Source: Pratylenchus scribneri (lineage: Eukaryota; Nematoda; Chromadorea; Rhabditida; Pratylenchidae). From it: a stretch of DNA of 64,000 nucleotides. The stretch lies in contig JAQSEB010000079.1 of NCBI GenBank assembly GCA_030063045.1, positions 992,001 to 1,056,000 on the forward strand, given 5' to 3'. This document shows positions 1 through 10,899 of this stretch, piece by piece (position 1 is the stretch's first letter; each line of letters begins with the position of its first letter). The notes under the pieces are model-generated. The model searched no databases and had not been told where the DNA came from. It worked only from the letters and a program-made list of their open reading frames with translations. Position numbers and translations under genes: made by a program.

Positions 1-634
1 CCCTAACCAAACCGTTTTGCAAACCGGTTTAAAACCCATAAAATCCGGCACAAGCGGAGCGCACAGGCGGAGTTGATTGATTCTGAAACTACAATCAATG
101 AGCTATCCAATGATACCAACCGCATGGCTGCGCAATACCGGGTGCGCGAGTTATTAATGATCAAAAAATTCGAGATTCTCGAGCTCGGGCCATGAAACCG
201 GAAATCGCGCTGAAAAATTTTTCGACTTGAACGCCTGCCTCTAGACCAAATATACCTCCCATAAAAATTTCAGACCATAAAACGCAATTAAAACTGAATT
301 AGAGCTAAATAACTAAAATGTCTGCAAAATGTCTACGCAAAATGTCTAAAATCGCCGGAGGGTATGGTAGTGAAAAATTTTTTGGCCAAATCTCTCGGCC
401 AGGAGTTCATTATATTCCCTGAACAAAAAGCGCCAAAATCGGTTGGCACTAAAAAAAGTTTTCCCAGAAAATGCATGGATCCCCCCTCATTTTTTTACAT
501 AGCAGTCGAGTACCGCAGCACTCACTATTTGGAAATTGGAATATTTTATGGAAAAAAGAATTTTAATATTTTTTGTATTCATTAATATTTCATTTATTTG
601 TATTTAAATTGGATTATTATGTGTATAAATGATT

Positions 635-700
635 TGCCGCTGGTAGGAATTGAACCTTCGACCTAAAAATTATCCATCTACAGTCAAACCACTGGACTAA
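635..700 (-). other. tRNA-like sequence with A and B boxes
   Basis: On the minus strand there is an A-box-like TAGTCCAGTGGTT followed about 35 bases later by GGTTCAATTCC, a perfect internal B box. The flanking arms do not fold into a clean acceptor stem and no CCA end is encoded. It could be a decayed tRNA or the head of a tRNA-derived SINE. I would not assign an anticodon. Confidence 0.3.
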
Positions 701-890
701 ATCATCAAAATCGAAAATGGATATCAAATTCCTGCTCAGCATCATCGATTACCCTATATGCAAATATTTATTTATGGAAAATAGAAAATATTGGAAATTT
801 TAAAAATTTTTAAACCGGTTTAAATGGTTTAAAACCGGTTCAGAATAATTTATATTATCATATTTCATCATTATAAACTATTTAAAGTCA

Positions 891-955
891 CTTGGATTCG
901 AACCCACGACCTCATAAAAAACCAAATTTTACCCCCTGCGCTAAACATGGTTTTC
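891..955 (-). other. second tRNA-like sequence with A and B boxes
   Basis: The minus strand reads TTTAGCGCAGGGGG and then GTCGTGGGTTCGAATCC, which contains the canonical B box GGTTCGAATCC. The T-arm 3' side (CCAAG) does not pair with its 5' side, so this is unlikely to be a working tRNA. It lies 200 bp from another tRNA-like sequence in the same orientation, which suggests tRNA-derived repeats rather than a tRNA cluster. Confidence 0.3.
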
Positions 956-1944
956 ACCAAAATCCGACCCACTTAAACCGGTTTAACTCCGAAACCCTTG
1001 ATCCAAACCCCGATAAACCATATATCATTTTAAAGCTCTGGTTCAGCTCTATTAACTAAGACTAAATTCGGTGTCCGAAAATGCCGTAGAAAAAAAATTT
1101 CCTTAGCTGCGCGGAAAAAATTCTAAATTTTGAACCATTTAAACCGCCATTACTTTTGAACGCATGGACCTTTCGGCGAGAACTTTTTTTTATAATATTT
1201 CCCCGAATTTTCTACGTCTAAAAACACATTCGCCCCACTATGTTTACCAACAGCGCTTCGCGCTGCGACCCTAAAAGCACCTGTCTTCGAGTTATCGCGC
1301 AAGTCGCGCTGTGCTCTTAGTTTTTTACCAAATTTGGCGTGCGATAGCTCATGCGACGCGTTTTTACTGCGGCTACCTTATATCTAAGCGATTCGACACA
1401 ATATCGGCGCGGAAAAAATTTTATGGCCAAAAAAGTGGCCAAATTTGGCCATTGAAATTTTTCTCGACTTATATCTCGAGAATGCCAAAAATTCAAGGTC
1501 AACCAAAATTTTTCCTGAATTCCCTGTGAGATCAGCTTTCGAATTATACCACACACTAAAACCAAAACCTCCGGCAAAATCTCAAATTTGATTTCAAAGC
1601 TACATCCCCCCTAATTTTTATATTGGCACTATGCCGGAGCGGAAAACGCTCGCGTAAAAAAAATTTTTTTTTCCAAAATATTCGCCATGCTCGATTACCC
1701 ATAAAAACATCAAATTCACGGGGAAAATCTCAAACCCGAGCAAACTCTCGACTTGGCCACTCTCGAAACCGGTTTTTAAACCCTTTGGCTGGGGACCCAA
1801 AATCGATACCCAAAGTTGTCCGCTAGGAGATCATTATGTCAAAGAACCGAACTCTTGCCTTAAAAACCTTCCCCGAACTCATTTAGACTTTGATTTGTGT
1901 GGGTCCCCCCTCTTTTTTTTATATACATATAATAAAATTTTTAG

Positions 1945-4187
1945 GGATTACAACATGTTATTGGATGTCGCTGTCTTGTTAACGGCAAAAATGATTCTAT
2001 TGAAAAGAAATACATTTGTTTTTCTGTGGATATTAAAGGTAGTTTAAATTTAATGTAAATTATAGATTAAAATTAGTAAAAAAATTTCAAAAAAAATTTT
2101 TTAAATTTATTTAGTTCATTTTTTAGAAAGATAGTATATTACAAGGGAATAATCTGATAATTGTATAATAAATTATAGAATAAAAAGTTAAGAATTTTGC
2201 AAGAAAAAAAATATATGTAATTTTAATCAGTGATGAAGCACAAATTTATTTTGGAAGAAAGTCAAAGAAATTCTAATCGCAATAAAAAAAATTATTTTCC
2301 AACGCTAACAGATCTAGAGAAAGCTGAAGATGACGAAGAAAATACAGAATTTACCCAAATATTTGTCCCAAATGAATGGAAAAGCTGTGCAAAAAGCATA
2401 TGCTTTGCTGGTAAAATAAATAAAATAATTAGTATATTTATTTAAAATATTTTTTTAATTATTTAAATTCAATTTATTTTTATTTTTAGAATTTATTGGC
2501 CGACAAATTTTTGGCCAAATTTATAAATTCATCACAATGACTGGTAAAGTACCACGTTCTGCTGATATAAAGTAAATTTATTTTCAATAAATGTGTTCAA
2601 AAAATATTTTATATTTCAATAAATAAATTTATAATAATGATATTATAATAAATGATATTATTTTATTTTTAAAGCTCGGGAATTGAAATATTGAAATTTC
2701 TGATTGAATTATTTGAACATATCAATGACAAAAATAATAATACTGATGGCATAACAACCGTGGAATATGGATGCAATGCTGAATATCTGGAAGTTCACCT
2801 TTCTAATTGTATTATTTTTCAAGTTTCCAAAATTATTATAAATTAAATTTTTACTTACAAAATTAACATAAACATTTAAAAAAACATGTAAAATTCTTAA
2901 ATTTAAGGTAATGAAAATTCTGCACATGAATTGGAATTGTTGGGCAAATTGCTTAGAAATTATGTGCAGAAATTGAACAAATGGCCAATTTTTTATAATC
3001 GGTAAGAAAAATACCGGAAATAATTATTGATTATAGCCAAATTATTTGGTTAAAATTAGCGTCGTCTCATTATAAAAGAAAATTCTCAATAAAAAATCAA
3101 ATATTCATTTTATAAATTTTCACAAATATTTTAGAAACTTTCGAGCCAGCTTTGGAACTAATAAAATGGAAAAACAACTTCGAATTGCTTACACATCAAT
3201 TGAACCACCGGAATTGGTGTTTGAGGCTTGCTTCAAAGCACCAATTAAATTTAAAAGTTTTCGCTTTATTTATTGCTTCGGCAATTTGACTAAATTCGTC
3301 GAAAAATTAATCGAGGTAAAAAGACATTAAGATTTTTTCATTTTGAATTTGAAGTATTTTCGTTATGAAAAAGCCGAAATTGTTATGCCTGAGGCCGTTA
3401 TTATTGAACTATTTGAAAGAAATGAACAGTCTATAGGGCATTGGCCTCCACCATGTTTGTCAATTTGTGATGAACAATTATTATCACCTACTGCCGACAA
3501 AATCGATCAAAAGTTAGGGATATTAATTTTTATCTAAAACCGATCTCGAATTAGATGATTGACTGAATACTGCAAAGTGAAAAAAAGGGATGGACAAAAT
3601 AAAGGGGGAATTGGTTTAATTTTAATTTAATCTTTAATGATAAAAGAATAATGGTTTAATAATAATTTTATTAACATCTATTTTCCGTTTTTTTTAAATT
3701 CTTCCACTGAAAAAGTAAAATTTTTGCACCTTTTAATTAATGCTAAAGTACGAAAATGAAGCTTATAAAATGATAAATTTTTTCAAATAAATGGATGACA
3801 ACATTTATCAAAAATAATATTAAATTGGTAAATTCTTATATTTTGATTTAATTAAAAATTTTCAAATAAAATTAATCCTTACCAATCGAAAAATGTAATA
3901 AGCCAAAATAGCAAAAAAAGTTGAATTCGAGATCGGCTGGAACTGGAATAAATTCAAAAAATTAAAAAAATTTTAGTAAAATTCAACATAAAGGAGGAAT
4001 AACAATGGCTGTGAAGGAGGAATGGTTGCAATATTGTGTTCCTAATGCCAAATTCATTTTGCACAATGAATCAATGAATAAGGAATTCATAATGAATATT
4101 TGGTTCCGGAGTAGAGATTGGAAGATAAATCCTATTAAAATTCATATTTATCAAACAAATTGCACAAATACTGATTCGGACCATTGA
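1945..4187 (+). CDS. multi-exon gene of unknown function, 5' end not found
   Basis: Eight exons join in one open frame: 1945-2038, 2231-2410, 2490-2571, 2675-2808, 2908-3001, 3135-3315, 3355-3512 and 3977-4187. All have GT-AG borders and matching phase, giving about 377 residues. The product has an acidic linker early on (KAEDDEENTEF), then a helical region (IEILKFLIELFEHIND; HELELLGKLLRNYVQKL), then a mixed part with RFIYCFGN and WPPPCLSIC. I do not recognise a domain. The layout is loosely like nematode F-box-associated proteins, but no F-box is visible. The last exon could be separate: without it, exon seven reads on to a stop at 3537. The first exon must lie upstream of 1945. Confidence 0.55.
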
Positions 4188-4369
4188 TTATTTGACAAAA
4201 TTAATTTAATTTGTAAAACAAACATGAAAATGACATAATAGTTACGATTGATTCTGACAATTTCCCAAATTTCTCCTTTTTGCATAAATTTATTTAAAAT
4301 GTTTTTATAAATAAAAAATTGAATAAATAAATAAATAAATGTTCAATATTCATCAAAAAATAATTGCAT

Positions 4370-4622
4370 TTAATTAGCGGAAAACGCCGCACTTGCTTGT
4401 CCTCCATATGTTGGGGCGGCAATTATTCTTCCGTAACCTCCAATGCCCCATTCTTCGCCCGAACTATTCTTGATGATATAAAAAGGCATATTTTGATCAG
4501 TTCCAAATCCAATAACAGTCACTCTATGGCCATGCAAATCCGGGGTATATTCATTTGGATCGGCTTCGTAAATATCCCAAAGTCCATTCCAATCATTGAA
4601 AAAATCTTTTCTCGCCATAACT
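4370..4622 (-). pseudogene. 3' exon fragment of a papain-family (C1) cysteine peptidase
   Basis: A single exon of about 83 codons ends in TAA and follows an AG acceptor. It reads LHGHRVTVIGFGTD, then PFYIIKNSSGEEWG, then GYGRI. These match the histidine and asparagine segments of the papain family (GHxVxxxGYG ... KNSWGxxWGxxGY). The usual Trp after KNS is Ser here. I found no exon with the catalytic Cys (CGSCW) on the minus strand upstream, so this is most likely a fragment left by a duplication. It could also be the last exon of a very divergent gene. Confidence 0.5.
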
Positions 4623-6070
4623 GCTAAAAATTTATAAAATTAATTGTTGCATAATTCAAAAATGGCAATAGTACTGGTTCCAAAATAAAAATTTTAAAAA
4701 ATATATTTCTAGTGATAATCAGGGGTGTAGAAGACGAATCTGACAATTTCCTAAAGGAATAAACTAAATTCATCAATGGCATTCAATTTTCCACGATGGC
4801 ACATCAATTTTTTCAACGGCATTATAAATTCATCAACGGCATTCAAAATTCATCTTAAATGAATTAAACGAAAAAATATTAAATAAATAAATTATATGAA
4901 ATGAGGGAAAACAGAAATTATAAATATAAAAATGTTTTAAATATTTTTTAATCAAATATTTTTTCGACCAAATTGTCGTTTTTTAGGGATTGATGACAAA
5001 AATATGTTAAATAAATGCCTAAAAATCCAACTCTGTAAACGATAGGCATTGAATGGATGAAAAAGAAATCGAAGAATTTTAATACACATTTGACGGATGA
5101 ACCAATTCAATAACTAAAAGTGCTGATAAATTCAAATTCTAACAAATGTGTAATTCGTAACATCTGACACTTTTGTGGCTCAAAAACATTAAACAAATAA
5201 TTCTTATTAAACTCTTAATCAATAATAATGAGCGACTGGCGCGGGACTGGATCCAGCTCTGGATTTACTGGATTTTGCGGGATTTGCTGGATTATCCGGC
5301 CGGATCCAGTCCAGCAAAAATTGAGAAAAAATCCAGTCCGGAATCCTCAGAAGGCATTTTGCCGGTCTCTAATAATAATATAAATTTATTTTATCAGTGA
5401 TTGTATATTTGAATGATTCATTTTTTAAGATTTCACAACACACAAAATAATTTTTTGACATAAAAATTTTCATACCCAAATCGACATTTATAGGGTCATA
5501 AAAAGAGGCTTAATCAAATCAAATGCCATTTAATTTGCTTATGACCGAGCACATAGAAGAACATATTTTAATAAAAATGATTTCAAAAAATATTTGTCTA
5601 TTTCTAGAATAAATATAAACAAATATTTATTTTTATAAATAAGTATATTATTTTATCTTAAACTGATAAATTATAAATTCAAATTTTGATTTGTCTAATA
5701 AAATAAAATCATATTTTTATATTATGATAGTCGAAAATTGAGCAAAAAATTTATTTAACCTCAATTTGAATTAAACAGAAATTTTATTTTCATCTTTTAC
5801 GCATTAACCCAAAAAAGGCTATGACGCACTAAACATTTGCGTAAAGCCATAATAAATTTGTAATAGTAAAGTTTACTGCTTATAAAAATAGAATTAATTT
5901 GGTTGGAAAATACTTTATCGGATGAATAAAATTAGCACAATTCAATTAAAATATAAAGTGTGCTTTTGAGAAAATAAGTTGCCATGGTGACAAAATTTGC
6001 TTACTGGTACATATCTTTAAAATATTTTATTGTATATTTTTTATTATTGATCTATAGAATGGTGCTAGGT
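4623..6070. other. intergenic, no gene seen
   Basis: The stretch is AT-rich. Positions 4768-4850 hold four or five imperfect short repeats of 'catcaa(c/t)ggcattcaa'. A GC-richer patch at 5228-5375 is described separately. No exon chain was found. Confidence 0.5.
5228..5375. repeat. small GC-rich inverted-repeat element
   Basis: This patch contains GGACTGGATCCAGCTCTGGATT and an opposing CCGGATCCAGTCC around a palindromic centre. Its ends (GAGCGACTGGC and GCCGGTCTC) are imperfect inverted repeats, flanked on both sides by AATAATA-like sequence that may be a target duplication. It contrasts with the surrounding AT-rich DNA. It resembles a short degenerate terminal-inverted-repeat element. Confidence 0.35.
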
Positions 6071-6406
6071 CGATTCCACAATGGTACAAATATAAAGTTT
6101 TTGGCTTCTAATAAATCAGAAACCGGTTTTAGACCCCACAAACCTTATACCATTTTGTAGATCTCATCAAGGCGCATCGATTGTATATAATTTGTCATGA
6201 TTTGGTCAAAATTAAAGAGTATTAAACCATTTAAATCATTTTTTCCAGATTTTTTTAAACTTTCTTATTTTGGGCCAACTAACATTTATATACCAATCGA
6301 TGCGCCTTGATGATATCTACAAAATGGTATAAGATTTGTGGGGTCTAAAACCAATTTCTGATTTATTAGAAGCCAAAAACTTTATATCAGTACCATTGTG
6401 GAATCG
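6071..6406. mobile_element. foldback element with about 125-bp inverted arms
   Basis: The left arm begins CGATTCCACAATGGTAC and the right arm ends in its complement GTACCATTGTGGAATCG. The arms stay complementary for about 125 bp, through ACAAAATGGTATAA and CATCGATTG-type words, and meet in an AT-rich centre near 6240. The inner motif CAAGGCGCATCGATTG is shared in altered form with other foldbacks in the window (14168-14448, 60481-61290, 41672-42008). No coding capacity is seen. Confidence 0.7.
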
Positions 6407-6496
6407 CCCATATTTGTACCGCCTTTTCTCTATTGCGGAATCGACCCCGGACGCTATTGAATATTTTGATACAAAAACAGCGTTAATTGGCTAAAT

Positions 6497-7664
6497 CAGG
6501 GATCTCAGATTTTTTTCTGGAAAATAAGGTTTTCCGTGGTTTTCCGACATAAAAATAAGGGTTTGTAAGGTATTTGAAAGAAAAAATAAGGCTTTTTGTA
6601 AGGCATATAAATTTTTTGTTAAAAATATTTATTCTCAATATTTCTCGTTACTTTTTGCCTTTTGCAACAATACAGACTTTGAAATAAAAATATTAAATGC
6701 TTGTGAACAATCAAATTCAGAATTTTCTTTAATCGAAACTATAGCATTTATTCACTTTTTTAAATATGCAAAGTTTCTTTCATCCATCCAAACATAGGTC
6801 GGCAAGAGGTCTGGAAAACTATCACCACTTTGCGCTCATCCTAAAAATTTTGCCCGCGGCAGCGAAAAATTTGGTCTAAAATGGCCCTGATAAAGGAAAA
6901 TTTAAGCCAAAAATGGCCCTGATAAGGGAAAATTTAAGCCAAAAATGGCCCTGATAAGGGAAAATTTAAGCCAAAAATGGCCCTGATAAGGGAAAATTTA
7001 AGCCAAAAATGGCCCTGATAAAGGAAAATTTAAGCCAAAAATGGCCCTGATAAGGGAAAATTTAAGCCAAAAATGGCCCTGATAAGGGAAAATTTAAGCC
7101 AAAAATGGCCCTGATAAGGGAAAATTTAAGCCAAAAATGGCCCTGATAAAGGAAAATTTAAGCCAAAAATGGCCCTGATAAAGGAAAATTTAAGCCAAAA
7201 ATGGCCCTGATAAGGGAAAATTTAAGCCAAAAATGGCCCTGATAAGGGAAAATTTAAGCCAAAAATGGCCCTGATAAGGGAAAATTTAAGCCAAAAATGG
7301 CCCTGATAAGGGAATTTTAAGCCAAAAATGGCCCTGATAAAGGAAAATTTAAGCCAAAAATGGCCCTGATAAGGGAAAATTTAAGCCAAAAATGGCCCTG
7401 ATAAGGGAAAATTTAAGCCAAAAATGGCCCTGATAAGGGAAAATTTAAGCCAAAAATGGCCCTGATAAGGGAAAATTTAAGCCAAAATTAGCCGCGCAGC
7501 GAAAAATTGGAGCCAAAATTAACCGCGCAGCGCAAAATTTTAATAATTTCGACAAAATTGGCCAAAATAAGGCTTTATAAGGCTTTTTCGGAGATAAGGC
7601 TTTTATAAGGGAAAATCCCAAAAATAAGGAAAACCCTTAAAAATAAGGCATTCTGAGATCCCTG
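6497..7664. mobile_element. non-autonomous hAT-type element (MITE), complete
   Basis: The ends are perfect 13-bp inverted repeats, CAGGGATCTCAGA and TCTGAGATCCCTG. The element is flanked by a perfect 8-bp direct repeat GGCTAAAT (6489-6496 and 7665-7672). A CAGGG terminus with an 8-bp target duplication is the hallmark of the hAT superfamily. Subterminal regions on both sides carry repeated AATAAGG/CCTTATT words. There is no transposase frame. The interior is mostly a 32-bp tandem repeat. It lies about 250 bp upstream of the arrestin gene. Confidence 0.85.
6878..7487. repeat. 32-bp minisatellite, about 19 units, inside the hAT-type element
   Basis: The unit is GGCCCTGATAAGGG followed by AAAATTTAAGCCAAAAAT (32 bp). 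Units come in two forms, GATAAAGG and GATAAGGG. Calling them a and g, the order is approximately a ggg a ggg a a gggg a gggg, which hints at spread in blocks of about four. One unit near 7310 has lost 2 bases. The array ends in related but diverged copies (GCCAAAATTAGCCGCGCAGCG). Confidence 0.9.
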
Positions 7665-7917
7665 GGCTAAATGGTATATAGGTAAAAATTTAAAAAAACT
7701 CCTCGATTTTTGGGTTTTGACCTATTTTGCCATATTTTGTATTATCATAACTTTTTGCATTTTCTATCCTACCCACATGTTTTTTCTATTCATTCCTTTT
7801 AGAGGTAAATTTATATCAAATTTATGAATGAGTTTAAAACTAATATTCACTTGAAAATTAATTTGAAATGCAAGCGAAATTGCATTAAATTAATAAAGTC
7901 AATAATTTCAGAGCACA

Positions 7918-10810
7918 ATGGTAAAACACCGAATTGTATGGAGCAATGCAATCGATGGATCAGGAAGATCAATGGAAAACGAGACCACTACAAAAATTCC
8001 CCCAATGTTTTGGGCTGGTCAAGAAGTCAATGGGCAAATTATATTTGATTCGCCGACAACACTCAAAAATATCCGTTCAATTTGTTTGGAAGTGAATGGT
8101 ACGGCAAAAGTGCATTGGAAAGATAGTAAATTACGGTGAGCTTATTTGGCTGAAAATAATAGGACGATTTAGGAATGAGTGTACATTTCCATTTATATTG
8201 TCATTGTCATTAATTTATTTACTTAACAAAACCATAGCAAATCTGCCAAAGTGATAATGACATTTGAAAGGAGGCTAGTCTGATTTTATTCCATAATATA
8301 TTTTTTAAATTTTGAAAAAATTTTTGTATATATTATAGAATTTTTAAGGAAAATAGTTTTATTTTAGGACATTTTTATTTTATAAAAATTTAAAAATTAA
8401 ACCTTTCTTATTATATATTGCCTCACAAATTGATTGCTTTCATTTTATCGTCAAAAGTATTCAAGAAATTTAATCGGCTTTAAGATCATTTTTATCGGAA
8501 TTCATTTGAGATTTAATTTATTTTTTAATTTTATGAAGATAATTTAAGTCTCAAAGAAAATATTTGTTAAATTGGAAAATTAGAAAATTAAAAAATTTAA
8601 TTAATAATGCTCTCAGAATACAAACATTTCCTTGGCCAGCCTTTTGGCGAGATTGTGCACAATATAATTCGACAGCAATTTACCTAAATCTACGGCAAAC
8701 TTTGTGGCCATTAAATTCGCTGCCAATGGAAATGGAAATTCAAAGCGATGAGGCTACTTTTGAAGATGGTATTAGTCAAAGAATTTTGTTCAGTTTTCTC
8801 ATTCCATCAAATTGTCCACCCAGTTTTGAAGGTTTTTAAGAAGCAAATAACAAAATAATTTGATGGAAAATAAAATATTTAGGAGCGTTTGGTAAAATTC
8901 AATATGAATGCAAATTTGTCTTGGATTGTCTATGGAAAATGGACAAAACTGTGAGTTAACACTCAAAATTAAAAGAATTTTTAGAAATTATATATTTTCT
9001 TATTTTTACAAAAATTAATAATTTTTTAAATATATAAATATATTCAAAGTATTTTAACAAATAATTTTCACTTTACGATTATTTAATTTTTCTATAAATA
9101 TAAAATATAAAAATGTTAGATTTAATAAAGAAGAGACAGGTAAAAATAAGGTAAATTTTGGAATAATCAGCATTTTTAAAGTCAAAAAATAATCCATTAT
9201 TGACTTCTTTTTTGTAAACTTAAATATATTTGGAATTTATATTAAATTTTTTAATTTTTTTAGATTATTGTACCTTTCATTGTGCAACCGACTGTCAATT
9301 TGCAATCAATCAATTGGGCCATCGATCCAATGGAGCAAACATTTGAAGAAACAATCAATTTTGGAATTTTTCATTGCCAAACTGGACAAATATCAGCAAA
9401 GGTATTGGAAAATTTTAATTAATTAAAATATTAAATTATTTTAAAAATTAGAATAATTTAATTATTTTTCAGATTTCGGCACCTAAAACTGGTTTTTTGT
9501 TGAATGAGATTGTGCCAATTCATGTTAACATTTCGAATAAAACTGTGCGGAATATTACAAAAATTGGTATTTGATTGTTGGAAATTGGCGAATATACAGC
9601 AGGTCGAATGTGCCACACACCTTTTGATATGACTGTAGGCGGTTCATTCCCTTCTCGGCCTGATAATGGAATTCAAAGTAAAATTAATAATTTTATATAA
9701 AGAAAAATCGAAATATAAATATTTTTCGTAAAATTTGCATGGCTTTATAATTTGACATTTCTTTTTTTTTCAAATTTTAAAAACTGAATAAAATCTCAAT
9801 TATTTAATTTAAATTATTAATAAATAATTAAAAAATATTTTAATCTTTTTATAAGACAATTTTTTTAAATTAATTATCAAAATATTTAAAAAAAAAACTA
9901 AAATTACCCATAATTTCTATTTATAAATTTATTATCAAATTATAAGTAAGCAAATTTTTAAAAAAAATTTTTTTTATAAGAAATTTAAATAAATTATCAA
10001 ATATAATATTTTTTAAATTATTAAAAAAAATTACCCAATATTAGGAGATAATATTAATTTGATGGGATATGAAAAGGGCAATATTTTTCCAAAATTCAAA
10101 ATATTTTTGCCAAATTATTTCTGATATTTAGATTTTACTAGGCAGAATGGCATTCGACAGCATGTGGAAAAAAGGGCGGATCATAAATTGGAAAATTGTG
10201 AAATTGCCGCTGGCTGTAGTCAATCCGTTTGCATTAATTTGACCGTGCCAAAGTGCTTTACCGTATCCTTTTTGGAATGTCCGAACATTAAAATTTGGCA
10301 CAAACTGGAGGTATATTTAAAGTAATATTTTATGAATTTATTATATTGTTTTTGAATGGATTTTTTATTTCAACATAGAATAATTAATTCAAAAATCTTT
10401 GCTTAGAATTATTGAATTTTTTAAAAAGTTTGTCCAAAAAAGACGGTAAAATAGATTTAAAAAAATTAGGAATTTTTCTTTTTTTTGATCATAAATTTAA
10501 CCCTTTTTTACTTGATATTCCATTTTCAAATAAAAAAGCTCTAAAATAAAATGCTTAATCAAATCATATAAAATTTAACATTAAAAATTTCTTAATATTT
10601 TCCACAAAATTCGGGTAGCATTTAGATAAAAAATTTTCGCCTTATAATTGATTTATTAACATATTTTTAAAATTTTTATTATAGTTAAATATTGGCTTTG
10701 CCGGAGGAACTTTAATTTCATTGGGATCTGCAGGCACATCGATGCCTGTTTTAATTGCAGCCGAACCGTCAAATTTGATGAAGAATATTTTGAAGATTTA
10801 TTACAAATGA
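7918..10810 (+). CDS. arrestin-domain protein
   Basis: Alpha-arrestins are cytosolic adaptors that link membrane cargo to ubiquitin ligases and endocytosis. Exons are 7918-8135, 8617-8831, 8883-8950, 9264-9401, 9473-9677, 10132-10310 and 10685-10810, all in phase, giving about 380 residues, a normal length for the family. Arrestin N-domain signatures include IRSICLEVNGTAKVHW, ILFSFLIPSNCPPSFEG (the usual 'F.F.LP...P.SFEG') and IVPFIVQPTVNL. The C-domain follows with KISAPKTGFLLNEIVPIHV and ends SMPVLIAAEP. An AG acceptor six bases before the start ATG suggests trans-splicing. An in-frame TGA occurs at 9572-9574: either GT...AG at 9568-9600 is a 33-nt intron (removal keeps the frame) or the gene carries a nonsense mutation. 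The last exon is the source of relics throughout the downstream array. Confidence 0.8.
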
Positions 10811-10899
10811 ATAAGAAAGAAAATTTTGATAAATTTATGCAAAAATATTATGTTAAGCATCATAGTTTATTATTTCATTTATTCATTATCCAAAATTCA

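Larger units (their letters stand above)
1..1944. repeat. repeat-rich intergenic stretch, no gene seen
   Basis: No convincing exon chain was found on either strand. The stretch is a patchwork of repeated-looking sequence: the palindromic word AAACCGGTTT recurs (near 25, 815-840, 975 and 1770), and phrases such as 'ctcgacttatatctcgag' near 1462-1480 are short inverted repeats. Two tRNA-like sequences lie inside it and are listed separately. The first exon or exons of the gene that starts at 1945 should lie here but could not be identified. Confidence 0.5.

Noticed and set aside
1..40. Telomeric repeat at the left edge (CCCTAACC)
   Set aside because: Only one partial match; the nematode telomere repeat is TTAGGC and no array follows.
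6878..7487. CRISPR-like direct repeats of 32 bp
   Set aside because: Units are head-to-tail with no spacers, and the whole array is enclosed by hAT-type ends.
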